Shown here in pieces: positions 11,665 to 22,440 of a stretch of 64,000 bases of DNA (its first letter is position 1; each line of letters starts with the position of its first letter). The stretch is taken from positions 310,001 to 374,000 of the forward strand of contig NC_135550.1 of NCBI RefSeq assembly GCF_964340395.1, in the 5' to 3' direction. The translations under genes and the position numbers were made by a program. The notes under the pieces are model-generated. The model ran no database searches. It was not told where the DNA came from and saw nothing but the letters and a program-made list of their open reading frames with translations. The stretch is from Glandiceps talaboti. Lineage: Eukaryota > Hemichordata > Enteropneusta > Spengelidae.

Positions 11665-11892
11665 ACCAATCTGATTAAAATCCGATGTAGATGTCGGCTA
11701 ATCGTTCATTGCTATTTTACTTTCGTTATTGTGCCTGAATTGACCTTCGTGGTACATGTTTGATCGCCTCCTCTACCGATCAGGTTAAAAAATGTAAACA
11801 TGTACCAAGAAGATCAATTCAGGCAAAATAACGAAGGTAAAATAGCAATGAACGATTAGCCGACATCTACATCGGATTTTAATCAGATTGGT
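11665..11892. repeat. 97-bp inverted repeat (foldback element)
   Basis: The arm 11665-11761 (from ACCAATCTGATTAAAATCC to GGTACATGTTT) is repeated inverted at 11796-11892, with only a few mismatches over 97 bp and a 34-bp spacer. The two strands give the same short peptide frame, which is a by-product of the symmetry and not a gene. A foldback MITE or a cruciform-forming palindrome is the simplest reading. Confidence 0.85.
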
Positions 11893-12517
11893 ATAAGACA
11901 TGGTATGAGTGAACCACGTAATTGTTACATGGAAGGCCGATTCATTGAAGGGGTTGGCGGTGTGGTACATCAATCACAATAACAATATTTATGATTCGTT
12001 GCCGACTTTAATGGGGTTTTTTATACACTGACGGTCCTGAATAAAGATTATCAAGCTTACCAAAGTGTGATAGTAAAGTTGAGTATATCAATACAAATAT
12101 GTTTATGCCAACTTGTCGTACATCCTCTGACATTTCCTGTGAGCATATTTGAACACTGGTTTGTGAACTAGATGCCAGGAGGAATGGAGTGTTCAGGCTT
12201 ATGAAAATATTCTGTATAAACTAAAATTAAATAAATTTTTAATTAATAGTTGGCAATGATGTAATTTTTAGTCTGTAATTCGTTGGCTAAATTCGTCTGG
12301 GTCCGCTAAATACTTTGAAAGCGGTTGAGAATTTTTTGATTTTATCATATAAATTTATAAATGAGTTATATATATGTATTTAAATTTAAAATTCAGAGAT
12401 ACTATGTCGTTTTATTTTACGAATTTGGACTATGACTTCTACAACATGTTCATCGAACTCAATTATAACATGGCTGACACATACACGTGTTTCACGCATC
12501 GCCGGTGATTCCCTGTT

Positions 12518-12615
12518 CTAGTTCCTGACGACCGTATTCCGATTTTACTCTAAGTTATCTTCATACAGTACTAGTCTAGTTCCTGACGACCATATTCCGA
12601 TTTTACTCTACGTTA
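12518..12615. repeat. Left arm of a palindrome split by a piggyBac-like element
   Basis: Two copies of CTAGTTCCTGACGACC(G/A)TATTCCG with the following TTTTACTCTA lie 57 bp apart (12518 and 12575). Their inverted counterparts lie at 16771-16877, directly outside the other end of the TTAA-flanked element. Without the element the two arms would form one roughly 200-bp palindrome centred on TTAA. Confidence 0.75.
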
Positions 12616-14054
12616 TTAACCCTTTCACCACCAATTCCCGCTACTGCGGGAACGCGCTAGGGCGCCCACCAATTCCCGCTATTGCGGGAACGCCAAAGTT
12701 CATTCACCTACCTCGCCGTTAAGCCGTTTAACGGCAGCTATTGCTGCAAAATTTGCTGCCATAACTAGTTCCACACATGCATATTAGCCTTGTTTATCTA
12801 CACAGCCATTTTGAAAGCATGACAGTGAACGGTATCTGGAGTACCATCCAAATGACGAGCGATCGTAATTTTTTGTGCGTTTTTCGCTCACGAAATTGAA
12901 TTTCAACATGGCGGAAGTAATTAACGGCTCTCATAACATGGCCTACGATATAAATTATGTCACTATCTTTGGATATTTCGACAGAATTTGACTTGAAATA
13001 CATCGTTGAATACAAGTATTTAGCTATGGGAACACATTGTATACAAGCATCAAATTCCCGCTAAGGCAGTGTGAGCTGCCGATGGCAGTTTACGGTTGAA
13101 TTTTTGAATGTCGTTCAAATTTACGCAATCTTGTGGCCGTGCCGACGCCCATGCTAACGTTCTGGGGGTAATTTGGGGCTATATCGTGGATTATTTTGAT
13201 TTTATTTCTTTTTGTTACGGCACAATAATGACTTGTATTTGTATTAGCTCAGTGGTAGAGGTCAGTGGAGGGAAACATACTCGTGATATGGGTGATTTTC
13301 CGATCGGATTTTTTACGCGAGTTTTTCAATGTAAAATTCAAATTTCAACAACGCCGAAGCAAAATATGTCTCCCCTAACATCGTTTGCAATGTAAATAAA
13401 GGTGCTGTTCGTAGAAATTTCCACTCAATTTTGACTATGAATACGATGTTTTGTACAAGGAGATGGCTGAGTGAACTCGATACAGTATATGGAAGGATCA
13501 GATTATCGCAACGTAACTTCAAAGTCCCGACTGCATATTTGCTTTCGTGGGTAAGTATGTCGGCGAAAAGCGTCACTTTTGATTTTTCAGAAGGTATTGG
13601 GGCGATGACTTCAGATATTTTTGTCCCTTTGATTGCCGGTACGGGGCTGACTATTGCATTGTAATCGGATTAGTGAGCCGTTAATTATTTTCGTTCAAAT
13701 TTATTACAACTAAAAATAACATTTTCTGACAAATTTTCGCCGATTTTGACCATTTAACCAGTATACAGAAGTTTTGTAGGAACATAAATGTTGGTATTTT
13801 GAATTTTGTTTGTAATATAAATATTTTGTTTATTTGTGATATGTCAATAAATAAACAACCTATGTTTGTTTTATTAATATTTTATTACATTAATCCATCT
13901 TTCGGTTATGTGTGTGATATTTGAATGTATGTATTTGCTAATATGATGTAGAAAATTTATTTTCCATTCAAATGATACCTTATTTTTTAAAAATAAGCAA
14001 CTCTAAGTATTTTTATATCAGTTTGATTACACCACACTCACTCTCACATTAGGG

Positions 14055-16705
14055 TGAGGTGTTTTTTTGTTTGTTTCTCATCTCCAATGGAATAGTCAGG
14101 CGGGTCGGGCGGGCAAAATAAAAAAAAAGGGGGGCAAGAAAAAAAAATGTATTTTTTCAGTTCTATTCTCTGTCCTTTCTGTCCTGTTAGTCTCTATACA
14201 ACTTCGTTTCTCTTCTCTTTATTGAATTCCTTGTTACAAGTCTCTTTCCTTCATTTTAGCAAGGTTGACAAGTCTGTAGAACAACTTTGTAAGAAGATGA
14301 TTAAATACTTATCATCCTGATGGGTGTATATCTGTAGCCATGAACTATTGTGTGATTTTATCAGGAGTACTAATACATTCGTCCTATTAATCAAAGTGGC
14401 ATTGCCATCGCTAACAATGTTTTCAAGTTATTCAATTTGAACTTTAGTATGTAACTTTTTGAAACACTTACGTGATTGTCATCAGTGTGCTAGATGAATT
14501 TTCATTTATATAAACCATTACTTCTATGAAACATTTTTCTTCAGTGTGAACTTGTCAAAATGATCCACCAGATAACATGTAAACATTTATAGAACTCAGA
14601 ACCCCTTTGGGATTTACTGTTTAAAAGTAATTAAAAGTAATAATGTAAACATCGGAATGTCTTCAAAGGTCATGCATGTCATGGGTCATGAAACGCTATG
14701 GAGTCGGTCATTTCCCTGATAATACAACTGATTTAAAGCTAAAAACTGGTCAAGAAATTAGAAATGCAGTATGACTTTTACCAATTTTAAGCATAATTTT
14801 GAAAATGATGGAAATATTCTGAGCTATTATTACATTGCAGCAAAATGTACCGCGTGACAGTATTAATTTTGAGCCCTGTCCCTCATCAAACCTCAACGGC
14901 TTCTGCCATGATGAAAGACACATGTTGCTCTGACGAAACAAAGGGGTTGGGTGGGTGGGTGGGTGAGGGGGGGGGGGGGGGGGGGGGGGTTAGACGGCGG
15001 TGTTCTGCCAAGGTTTCCAACAAGTGGGGACACAGGCCCCTTGGTTCCAAAAAGTGGTGTCATTTGACAGGGAGTGGGGTCATTATTGTCTATGAAATAT
15101 TCATATAAATTATCTCAGACCACTATAGAGATACTGTGGTCTGAGATATTCCATTACGTATAGACCATTACCTAACTACATAAAAAAATTCCATTCCTAA
15201 TAGTTCCAGTAAGCTATTTTTTGAAAATTGTGTACTACACATTACACCTTAGAAAAAGAAGGCAATTAAGATTATGTAATTTTAAGTTATATATATATAT
15301 ATATATATATGAATGATATATTGTTTAGAAAGATTGGACAGCCAGGTAGTCACAATTTTTAATCTGAATATCAATGAATAGCAGTGCTAAAATTTATAAT
15401 TCCCTTTTTTCAGACAAGGACAATGAACAACTTCAAAATAAGTCACAGTGAACATATGATTGAATAAAAACTTAGAGAAATCCTAAACTTGTAACCACTT
15501 GTTTCATTTTTAAAATTGTTAGTACACTGCTGTGTTTATCATTCCCTCTTCAAATTCATGACATTTTGAAGAAAAAAAATCCCTGACTTTAAAAAGTACC
15601 AAATGTGAACGAAAAACTTACAAATAATAGTCAAACAAACTTTAAAATAATTTATTTTTTATTAATTAACCGTTACTGGCTGTGTATCATGATTTGGTCC
15701 TGCTATATCAAATGACAGCATAGTTACGTACCGTACCGTAAACTTGCAATGATACGGAAAGCTGACATTAGGTGTCCTTGAAACTCAGAACTTGAATCTT
15801 TAACTAAAACTATCAACAAAGTCAAAGTTGGGATGCTCTGTAAATATTACATTAATTTTTTTCTGATTTGCACAACAAGTTCGTTCTTCATATCTGACCG
15901 GGCTTGCATCGGCCGTCTATAGTGGCCATGCCATGCCAGTGATTACGCATTGATTCAGTGCCCAACATGTGTCACTAGCACTGTCAACATCATGCAACAC
16001 GATCCCCTAACACAGCTTTTTCGGAATCAAAATACACATGTAATTTAACCCATCAACAAATGAAAATCACAACCTGTCCCATAAATTTGGTTCACGAAGG
16101 CTTCTGAGCTGTGGCATGGCAGATAGATGTTCCGGTAGCAAGTTCAGTGTTTCGCACACGTCAGTGATTAGGTCAGAGGTCACGACAGCGACAGTAGACA
16201 AAACATGTGACGAGAGACGTCCATTTCGACGTCGCATCTAATCCCTCTAATGTTTTAATTTGTAGATTAAGTTTATCAAAGTTGATATTTTTGTGGCATT
16301 TTTTATGTTAACAATAGAACTGCGCGTTGTCACTGTATCTTATATTATGTCAACAAAACTTTCCCTTACGCAGTCAGTATACTTCTTGTGGGATTCACGT
16401 CAAGTCAGAGCCTAGCCTGGCCTGGTCCGGCCGTGGACTTAGATAATGTTGATGTCTGCCGTAAAATGAATGCGCCAAAGCGACGCAAGGTGGGAAAATT
16501 ATTGCTTCATTTGTAATTTTAGGGGGCCAATGTCGCAAGGTCGTGGCCTCGGCAGAACTGGCCTAAGACGCCAAGGGCAACCTTACAATTTTGCTGTGCT
16601 CAGGGGTCGGTCGGAAATAAAAAAACTTTTTTTTTTCTGATGTCGGAGCTGCAAATTAGGGTCGGTCGGGAGATGAGAAACAGAAAAATAAAAAGGGCCG
16701 CCCTT
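14055..16705. mobile_element. Insertion inside piggyBac-like copy 1
   Basis: Compared with copy 2, which runs straight from the CTCACTTTCAC region into GTGAGGGGGGTGGTGG, copy 1 is split here by about 2.65 kb. The edges carry an inverted pair, GTTTCTCATCTCC (14073-14085) and GGAGATGAGAAAC (16669-16681), and a similar TTAG(GG)TGAGG on each side. The interior has a 23-base G run after GGGTGGGTGGGT (14944-14989), an AT microsatellite (15288-15310) and a short hairpin at 15112-15150. No gene is recognised. Boundaries are approximate. Confidence 0.5.
14944..14989 (+). repeat. G-rich tract with a 23-base G run
   Basis: Repeated GGGT units lead into an uninterrupted run of G. Such DNA can form G-quadruplexes and is prone to length variation and sequencing error. 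Confidence 0.9.
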
Positions 16706-16879
16706 ATGTTAGTGAGGGGGCTGGTGGACAACACACAATCCCATGAGGTCATTGGTGGTGAAAGGGTTAAGGTAGGGTAAAATCGGAATACGATCGTCGG
16801 GAACTAGACTGGTACGTATTGTATGAAGATAACATATGGTAAAATTGGAATACGATTGTCAGGAACTGACTATGATTTC

Positions 16880-17542
16880 CCGACCTGTGACGATAATTTA
16901 GAACTTTTCAATTCTGAACTCTGGGACCAAAACGGGACATTTGCACTCTAAAAATGTGTAAGACTTTTAGCTTTCAACCGTATTTGTCAACAGTGTAAAT
17001 GTCAACGGTTCTCAAGGGCTTACGGTCGGTGGATGTGTAGTACTACGCCACACTTCATGTGCATTGCATTCTAATATACTTCTATTGAAAATTGGTGACT
17101 GGAAATGTTTCCACCATGTACATGTGTACTAATAATCAAAACTACTCGATTTTGCTTGTCATTAATTACCATTTCCCATGATTGAAATATTGTAACCTTC
17201 TAGTATGCTGCATAAGTTTGGCACTGACAATGTATTCCCAGAAATGACAGTCAGTTCGGAAATATAATGACGGTTGACATTGTGACGTATCTTTCTTTTA
17301 ACTTGTTGTTGACATGCCATATTTTCGTAACATGCTCTTTAGTTCGTGTGCTTTCAATTTTTCAATGTCTTCCATGACAACTTACGATTGTATATGGTCA
17401 CAAACGGTAGTATTTCTTTCAGACTAATGCGTTGACTTTCATATAAACAACATGGCCAATCCGCAAAGCTTGACCCTCGTAGCAATCGTTGCTAGGTTAT
17501 TTGCATATCTCGCGAGATCTGCCACGAGACGGGGAATGCTTT
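16880..17542. other. Gene-free spacer
   Basis: Nothing supportable is seen: no long frame, no recognised repeat and no RNA gene. Confidence 0.5.
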
Positions 17543-17632
17543 ATTGGGGTGCTAACTATGCATTGATGCACTGTTGTTGTTGCATCATCAAAGCATCTAT
17601 ATGGAACAATGCTTGCATCTCTCATACAGAAT
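17543..17632 (+). repeat. Dispersed repeat, direct copy at 41198-41287
   Basis: TTGGGGTGCTAACTATGCATTGATGCACTG and the following 60 bases, through CTCATACAGAATAAA, recur in the same orientation just upstream of the first PTPN14 coding exon with only a few changes. ATGCATTGATGCACTGTTG/CATCATCAAAGCAT has partial internal symmetry. Confidence 0.75.
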
Positions 17633-18239
17633 AAACAGCACTTTATGCGCACATGCTTTGTGACTTAGTAATAATCATGTACTCTGCTATCAAGATTCAA
17701 TGTTTATAATGAGATGCTGATGCATTGTTAACTTGATGCACTGTTAATGAGATGCTCTGTGGACACCTCAAAGGTGCAAATTGAGTGCTGTTTACATACA
17801 CTAATCCCCAAGAGCATTGTTCATGAAGTTTTCCAGCATAATGCTTTGAAGAAGCAAGCACAGTTCATGCACAATCTCCCATTATGCTTGATCTGTACTG
17901 TACCATCTGCGCATCAGCACACCAGATATCAAAGCAATCTGACAAGTAGTATTTGAGAGATGATGAAAATATCATTTTTTTGAGAAAAAAAATCATAAAA
18001 AATTGAAAATGGCACAGATCAACTTGGCATGAACAAATCTGAATAGCCTCCCCCAGGGAACATGCACACCAAATATCGAAGAATTCTGACTGTCACTTTC
18101 AGAGAAGGTGATGAAAATATAAAAAGTTGACGGACACCAATGATTCACCTATACTCTATACTTCAATACCCTGACAGCAGAGCCAAAAAAGCTTATGGAA
18201 TGGTTATCTCTTCAAACTCTCACGGAAACTCAAAATAAT

Positions 18240-18390
18240 TCGGTAATCAATGTGTATGGTGTTGTCCATAGTAAAGATGGCTTTCGACTGATTCTACCCC
18301 TACAGTCGTCTTCAAATTTCCCGGTGCGCATTGCGAGAGCAATCCCACAACCCTGTGCAGCGTTCAAGATGGTGAAACACAAATGTTAGG
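18240..18390 (-). repeat. Dispersed repeat, inverted copy of 5461-5610
   Basis: This is the reverse complement of the block at 5461-5610, with the same TAGTAAAGATGGCTTTCGAC and GCGCATTGCGAGAGCAATCC segments. It lies about 500 bp from the last visible CENPF exon, presumably within its next intron. Confidence 0.7.
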
Positions 18391-18893
18391 AATATATAGA
18401 CACTTGCATCATATCTGTAGCACTTTGGTACGCTGCGATATTCAGTACCTTCATATTTTGGTGATCTTGATACCAGTTGTCCTAGTAACAGAAGTTTGCA
18501 ATAAAAGGGCAATTTTTTTTCCTTCAAATTTTGGCCTTGGTGTCCTATTAGGGGATTCTGACGTCATAGAGGCCCTCTATCATACACCATGTACTTTGAG
18601 TGTACCAATTTTAATCTATTCATGAATATAAAATATGCAAATTATCATGAATATTACCCATTACTACTCTCAAGCTTGGAAGAACCCTCTGAGGGTACTG
18701 TTTTTGAAACCAGAATATGTTTCACGAACATGACATCTAGCAAGAGTGAATGTGAATATTTTGAATCACATTTAAGCTATTCTTAATATTCAGTCATCAC
18801 CATACATGTACATGTATATCCATTAAGCTATTCTTCAACACATTTGGTCTGAATATACGTGTACTGATATAGTAAATTGTTTGTAATCACTAC

Positions 18894-19024
18894 CTTTGTC
18901 TGCATAACCTTCAGTTCTTGTAAAACCTTCTCATGATCTGCCACTTCATTTTCATACTTTGCTTGTAACTCCTTCAACTGCCGTTTGAGACCAACATCTT
19001 CATCTCCATTGTAACTACATGTAC
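18894..19024 (-). CDS. CENPF: CENP-F orthologue, second visible coding exon
   Basis: The minus-strand acceptor ends TTACAG before position 19024, and the donor AAAG|GTAGTG follows 18894. The 131-nt exon starts in phase 1, completes the glycine codon left by the upstream exon and ends in phase 0. It encodes about 43 residues of continuing coiled coil (LKRQLKELQAKYENEVADHE, then KVLQELKVMQTK). The phase match and heptad character support it strongly. The next exon to the left was not identified before position 1, so later introns are long or those exons lie outside the window. Confidence 0.85.
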
Positions 19025-19689
19025 CTGTAATACATGTATGAGAGTCTAAGTCTATGGTCAGAGAGTGTTTTGTATTTCATTTCAGGACAATGATCAACAG
19101 AATAAATGAAATAGGCTAATTATAGTAATAAACACATTTTATATTGACCAATGCTTGATAGACTGTTTGCATTGACTTTTTTAAAAGGTGATATGGAGTA
19201 GTGAAAAATTTAATGTTTTTAAATTTAATGTACAATTTACAAACTAAATGTACATGTAGTTTGACTATGGTATATTCAAAGTTTATCACACCGACTTGAT
19301 TGCTGTACAGTAACCAATGTAATGCAGCATGTATAATAGCATGCAATACATTGTATATGTATCTCAGTCATAGTCACAAGAAGTTTGCATACAAGCTTAA
19401 CTAAAACACAATGTTTTTTACAGGGGACACTTCATGTTATCATTATGTTTTGTTGGTCATATGAACTTGCAACCAAATCATACAACATGTACATATGTAC
19501 AATGTAAGTGACTTCCTGGTCATTAAAATTGTGAATGTTTTTCTATATAAGATTATGAAAATGTTTACATTCAATTTCTATAAACTACTGAACTACAGTA
19601 TGTTTGTTTCAATGTTCCATACCTACCACTCAAGTAACAGAACATGACCAATAATTTAGACTGTGATTTTCAAAATAATATCCAATTAC

Positions 19690-20278
19690 CATGTGATGAT
19701 GAACTGAAATTTCTATGTCTATTTTCCCGGCGATCAAAATCACCCTCCATTTTCCGTAGGTCATACTGTAAATTCTTCACTTTCTCATTCTGGTTTGCTA
19801 GCTGTCTTTTCTGAAGGTTGCAGTTCTCTTGCAGCTTTGAATGCTCTGATGACAGCCTTTCAAGTTTCTTTATTGATTCAGTAAGCTCTGCTTCAGCTTT
19901 TTCTACATATCCTTTCAACTGAAGATTTCTGCTTGTCTCTGTTTCCAACTGTGCTTTGATGTGGGACAGCTGTCCTTCTAGGCAAGCAATGTGTGAATCT
20001 TTTGTTTGCAACTCATGAAGAACTTTTTCTCGTTTTTTCTCAATCTCAGCACATGACTCCATTAAATTTTGGTTTTCTCTCTTCAGGACTGAATTCTGTG
20101 ACTTCTCTTCTTCCACTTTTCTCATTTGCTTTTTGTATGCTTGATCTAGAGTTTCAAACTGAAACTGCTTCTGTTTTTGTTCTTTCTTGAGTCTATCAAG
20201 AGAAGTTTCCAACTCTTGAATCTTCTGCAGAGCCCTTGGTGGCAGACCATCTTTCCATTCATCACGTACCCAACTCAT
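19690..20278 (-). CDS. CENPF: CENP-F orthologue, first coding exon (N terminus)
   Basis: The frame starts at ATG 20278 and reads MSWVRDEWKDGLPPRALQK, then IQELETSLDRLKKEQKQKQF. This matches the highly conserved N terminus of CENP-F (MSW..EWK.GLP.RALQKIQELE). About 196 residues follow, almost all charged heptad coiled coil (LKRENQNLMESC and HELQTKDSHIACLEGQL are also CENP-F-like). The exon is bounded by an acceptor (TTTTTGACTTTCAG, exon base 20289, so 11 nt of 5'UTR) and a donor ATG|GTAATT at 19689. CENP-F is a very large kinetochore and nuclear-envelope-associated coiled-coil protein that binds microtubules and recruits dynein regulators in mitosis. Only the N terminus is visible here. A 5' noncoding exon should exist upstream. 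The gene points away from PTPN14. Confidence 0.92.
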
Positions 20279-20924
20279 TTTGTAATGTTCTGAAAGTCAA
20301 AAAAGGCTGTACTTTGGTCACAATGCAATGGTGGCCTAACTATGAAGTAGATATACATTTGAAATCAAGTTAAGGTGTTCATCTACATGTACTACCTTCA
20401 CTCAATGATACAACTGTTGTACTATTAGTGAGGTTCTCAGATTAAATTGAGAATGCCACTGTAGAAAGTATTGATTAGATGTGGTGTCTACGGTGGCCCA
20501 CAGGTGTCAAATGAAAACTAAATTTGTGGTATAAATAATTGATTTTTGAGTGCAAAATACTTAATACAAGGATAAAACTTTTCTTTTATATGACAAGACA
20601 TTAATTTCTTCTGTCAAAATAAAAATAACAAAGCAAAAAACTACAATTTCTTAGATAAAACTCGTTTTAGAGAGCAAAAATTAATTTGCAAAACAAAAAT
20701 TTTCATTTGTGTGTCCCAAACTTTATTTTCGAGTGATAACATTTAAGTTGCAGTAAAAAAGGTTTAATTGTTGGTGCAACGTTTTAAACATCACATTATA
20801 TACTATTAATCCTTAGTGTAGTACACCAAGTTTTGGTGAAAAAAGTATTTAAATGTCAAGCCAAAATATGAATTTAAGCCCACTAAAACCTTATACTCTG
20901 ATTGTAGAAACATATTAGTCACAT

Positions 20925-21115
20925 TGCAACCTCCTTTTCTTATCGACGAGATCTACTTAACACAGGATGCAATATTAATGTCTGGGAACGAAACATTAAC
21001 ATGCGAGGACAAAACTTTCTTTTTGCTTGACGGAAGTTGGACTGCATGATGGAAATTGATTATATATCCCACAATCCTCGGCACACTCTTGGCGGCTGTT
21101 TCAACTTCGCAAACA
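20925..21115 (-). promoter_or_regulatory. Promoter-like block upstream of CENPF, inverted copy at 29438-29603
   Basis: About 190 bp, on the minus strand from TTTGCGAAGTTGAAACAGC through GTGCCGAGGATTGTGGGATA, the CAGTCCAACTTCCGTCAAGC segment and GATAAGAAAAGGAGGTTGCA, has a diverged inverted copy at 29438-29603. It lies 0.65 kb upstream of the CENPF coding start and upstream of the acceptor at 20290. It may be the first exon or promoter. CCGAGGATTGTGGGA and ACTTCCGTC resemble promoter motifs, the latter ETS-like. This role is inference; it could also be a dispersed repeat. Confidence 0.4.
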
Positions 21116-21119
21116 GTAC

Positions 21120-21215
21120 TGTTGGCCCTAGCAACCATGCCCATAACAACAGCCAAACGGTGGCGTATTTCACAGAGATAACAACAGGGATTCTTAGACA
21201 ATTCTTATTGATTGT
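21120..21215 (-). repeat. Single unit of the CCATAGCAACAGCC minisatellite family
   Basis: CCCTAGCAACCATGCCCATAACAACAGCC, the AAACGGTGGCGTATTTCAC stretch and ATAACAACAGGGATT match one unit of the arrays at 48190-48720 and 61845-62600. It directly abuts the CENPF upstream block. Confidence 0.75.
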
Positions 21216-21660
21216 CTCTTTTTATTCAAAGATTACAACATTAAAATAGTTCCATTGTACAATGTACATGTGTGTGTCTGTGTGTGTGATATTTGGTTTC
21301 AATCACATGTTGCTCTCCTCTAGTTAGAATTTGGTTTTAGAGGACATGATCTAACCTCCATCTTTAATCACAGGCAAAAAAATCATGTAGCTTCTTACAG
21401 TAAAATGTTTTTCTCTCAAAGGTCTCATATTTATAATCATGAAAATTCCTAGCAATTGCAACAGCTATTCAATACCAACAGAATCATGTGTGGTTTGGGG
21501 GGTTTGCTTTCAACAAACAGGCTGTACTGATACATGCAGATATTATCATGACAGCAGCAAACCTAGACTCTCTCACAGTCCTCGGAGTTTCGCTTTACTA
21601 AAATTGAAGCTAAATGAAATATTTTGTATGTACCGATACCATCTACATAGCATACTCCAT

Positions 21661-21836
21661 GATCGTACTTGAATAACCTTGTACTGTGCGCCCTCATCGA
21701 CCACATAGAGATATCTGCTGCGACGCTCCGTGTTTTCGTGAAGCCTCGGGCTCGAGCGTTGCAGTCACAAGACAATGAATGGTTATCTCTATCATGGTCG
21801 ATGAGGGAGCACAGTACAAGCATATTCGAGTACGGT
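21661..21836. repeat. Foldback element with 60-bp arms
   Basis: The left arm (GTACTTGAATAACCTTGTAC, then GCCCTCATCGACCACATAGA) pairs with the right arm (TCTATCATGGTCGATGAGGG, then AGCACAGTACAAGCATATTC). The spacer, with CGACGCTCCGTGTTTTCGTG and GGGCTCGAGCG, is itself partly symmetric. Open frames on both strands here mirror one another and are not genes. Confidence 0.75.
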
Positions 21837-22440
21837 TATACCGAAGTTTTCCGAAAACAAGCCCATGGGCAATCATTTGGCAGATGGGCGTCTATTGGGT
21901 TTTCAGATTCACTACGGCAAGAATTTTGCCTTGTTATATTGGTAACGTTAGTTTTTATTTAGTTTGAATGTTCCGTTGAAAAAAACCCCATAAACTTAGA
22001 GTGTCAATAAAAAATGGGCGTTTTTTCCACGAGAAGAAAGTGATCGTGAAGGTAGGTACAGACACCTTTGTGCTGAGCCTGGTCGGTCAACAAGCCGGCA
22101 GATGACTCATGGAGATCCGTAGACGTCACTGTCAATGCGACACACTGCGTCTAAAAATAGGTCAGGGTAATTTGCATGGTGAGTGTGCACACAAAGTGAA
22201 CAAGTGAGCGTTGAAGCATGGAAGTAAAACCCCAGGAAGGACAACTGGCCATAGATCAAAGGGACAGTCATCGCCTCCACTGTTTGCTAAGAAAACAAGT
22301 CTGTTTTCGTAGTACAAAGGTGTGAACAGCAACTTTCTAAGATCATAACAAGCTTAGCATATTAATAAGGGCGTTCGGGTTTTGTTCGGATGTTCTCGAC
22401 TATTATCGGTAGCGTTATGACGCATAATTGATCAAAACAT

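Larger units (their letters stand above)
12620..16766. mobile_element. piggyBac-like element copy 1 (TTAA target, non-autonomous)
   Basis: The termini are inverted, CCCTTTCACCACCAATT at 12620 and AATTGGTGGTGAAAGGG-type at 16766, and each abuts TTAA (12616-12619, 16767-16770). A TTAA target plus a CCCTTT terminus is the piggyBac signature. The left end carries further inverted CCCGCxxxxGCGGGAACGC motifs at 12646-12692. The interior to about 14050 matches copy 2 (56360-57979) in opposite orientation, including a shared block around TTTTGTAGGAACATAAATGTTGG. No DDD transposase frame is visible. A second insertion occupies 14055-16705. Confidence 0.75.

Noticed and set aside
11566-11973. Two opposed frames giving nearly the same peptide
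   Set aside because: They are the two arms of the palindrome at 11665-11892 read on opposite strands, not a duplicated gene.
13246-13265. tRNA-like A-box text (AGCTCAGTGGTAGAG)
   Set aside because: No B-box (GGTTCRANTCC) or acceptor stem follows at the right distance and no cloverleaf can be drawn, so it is not called a tRNA or a tRNA-derived SINE.
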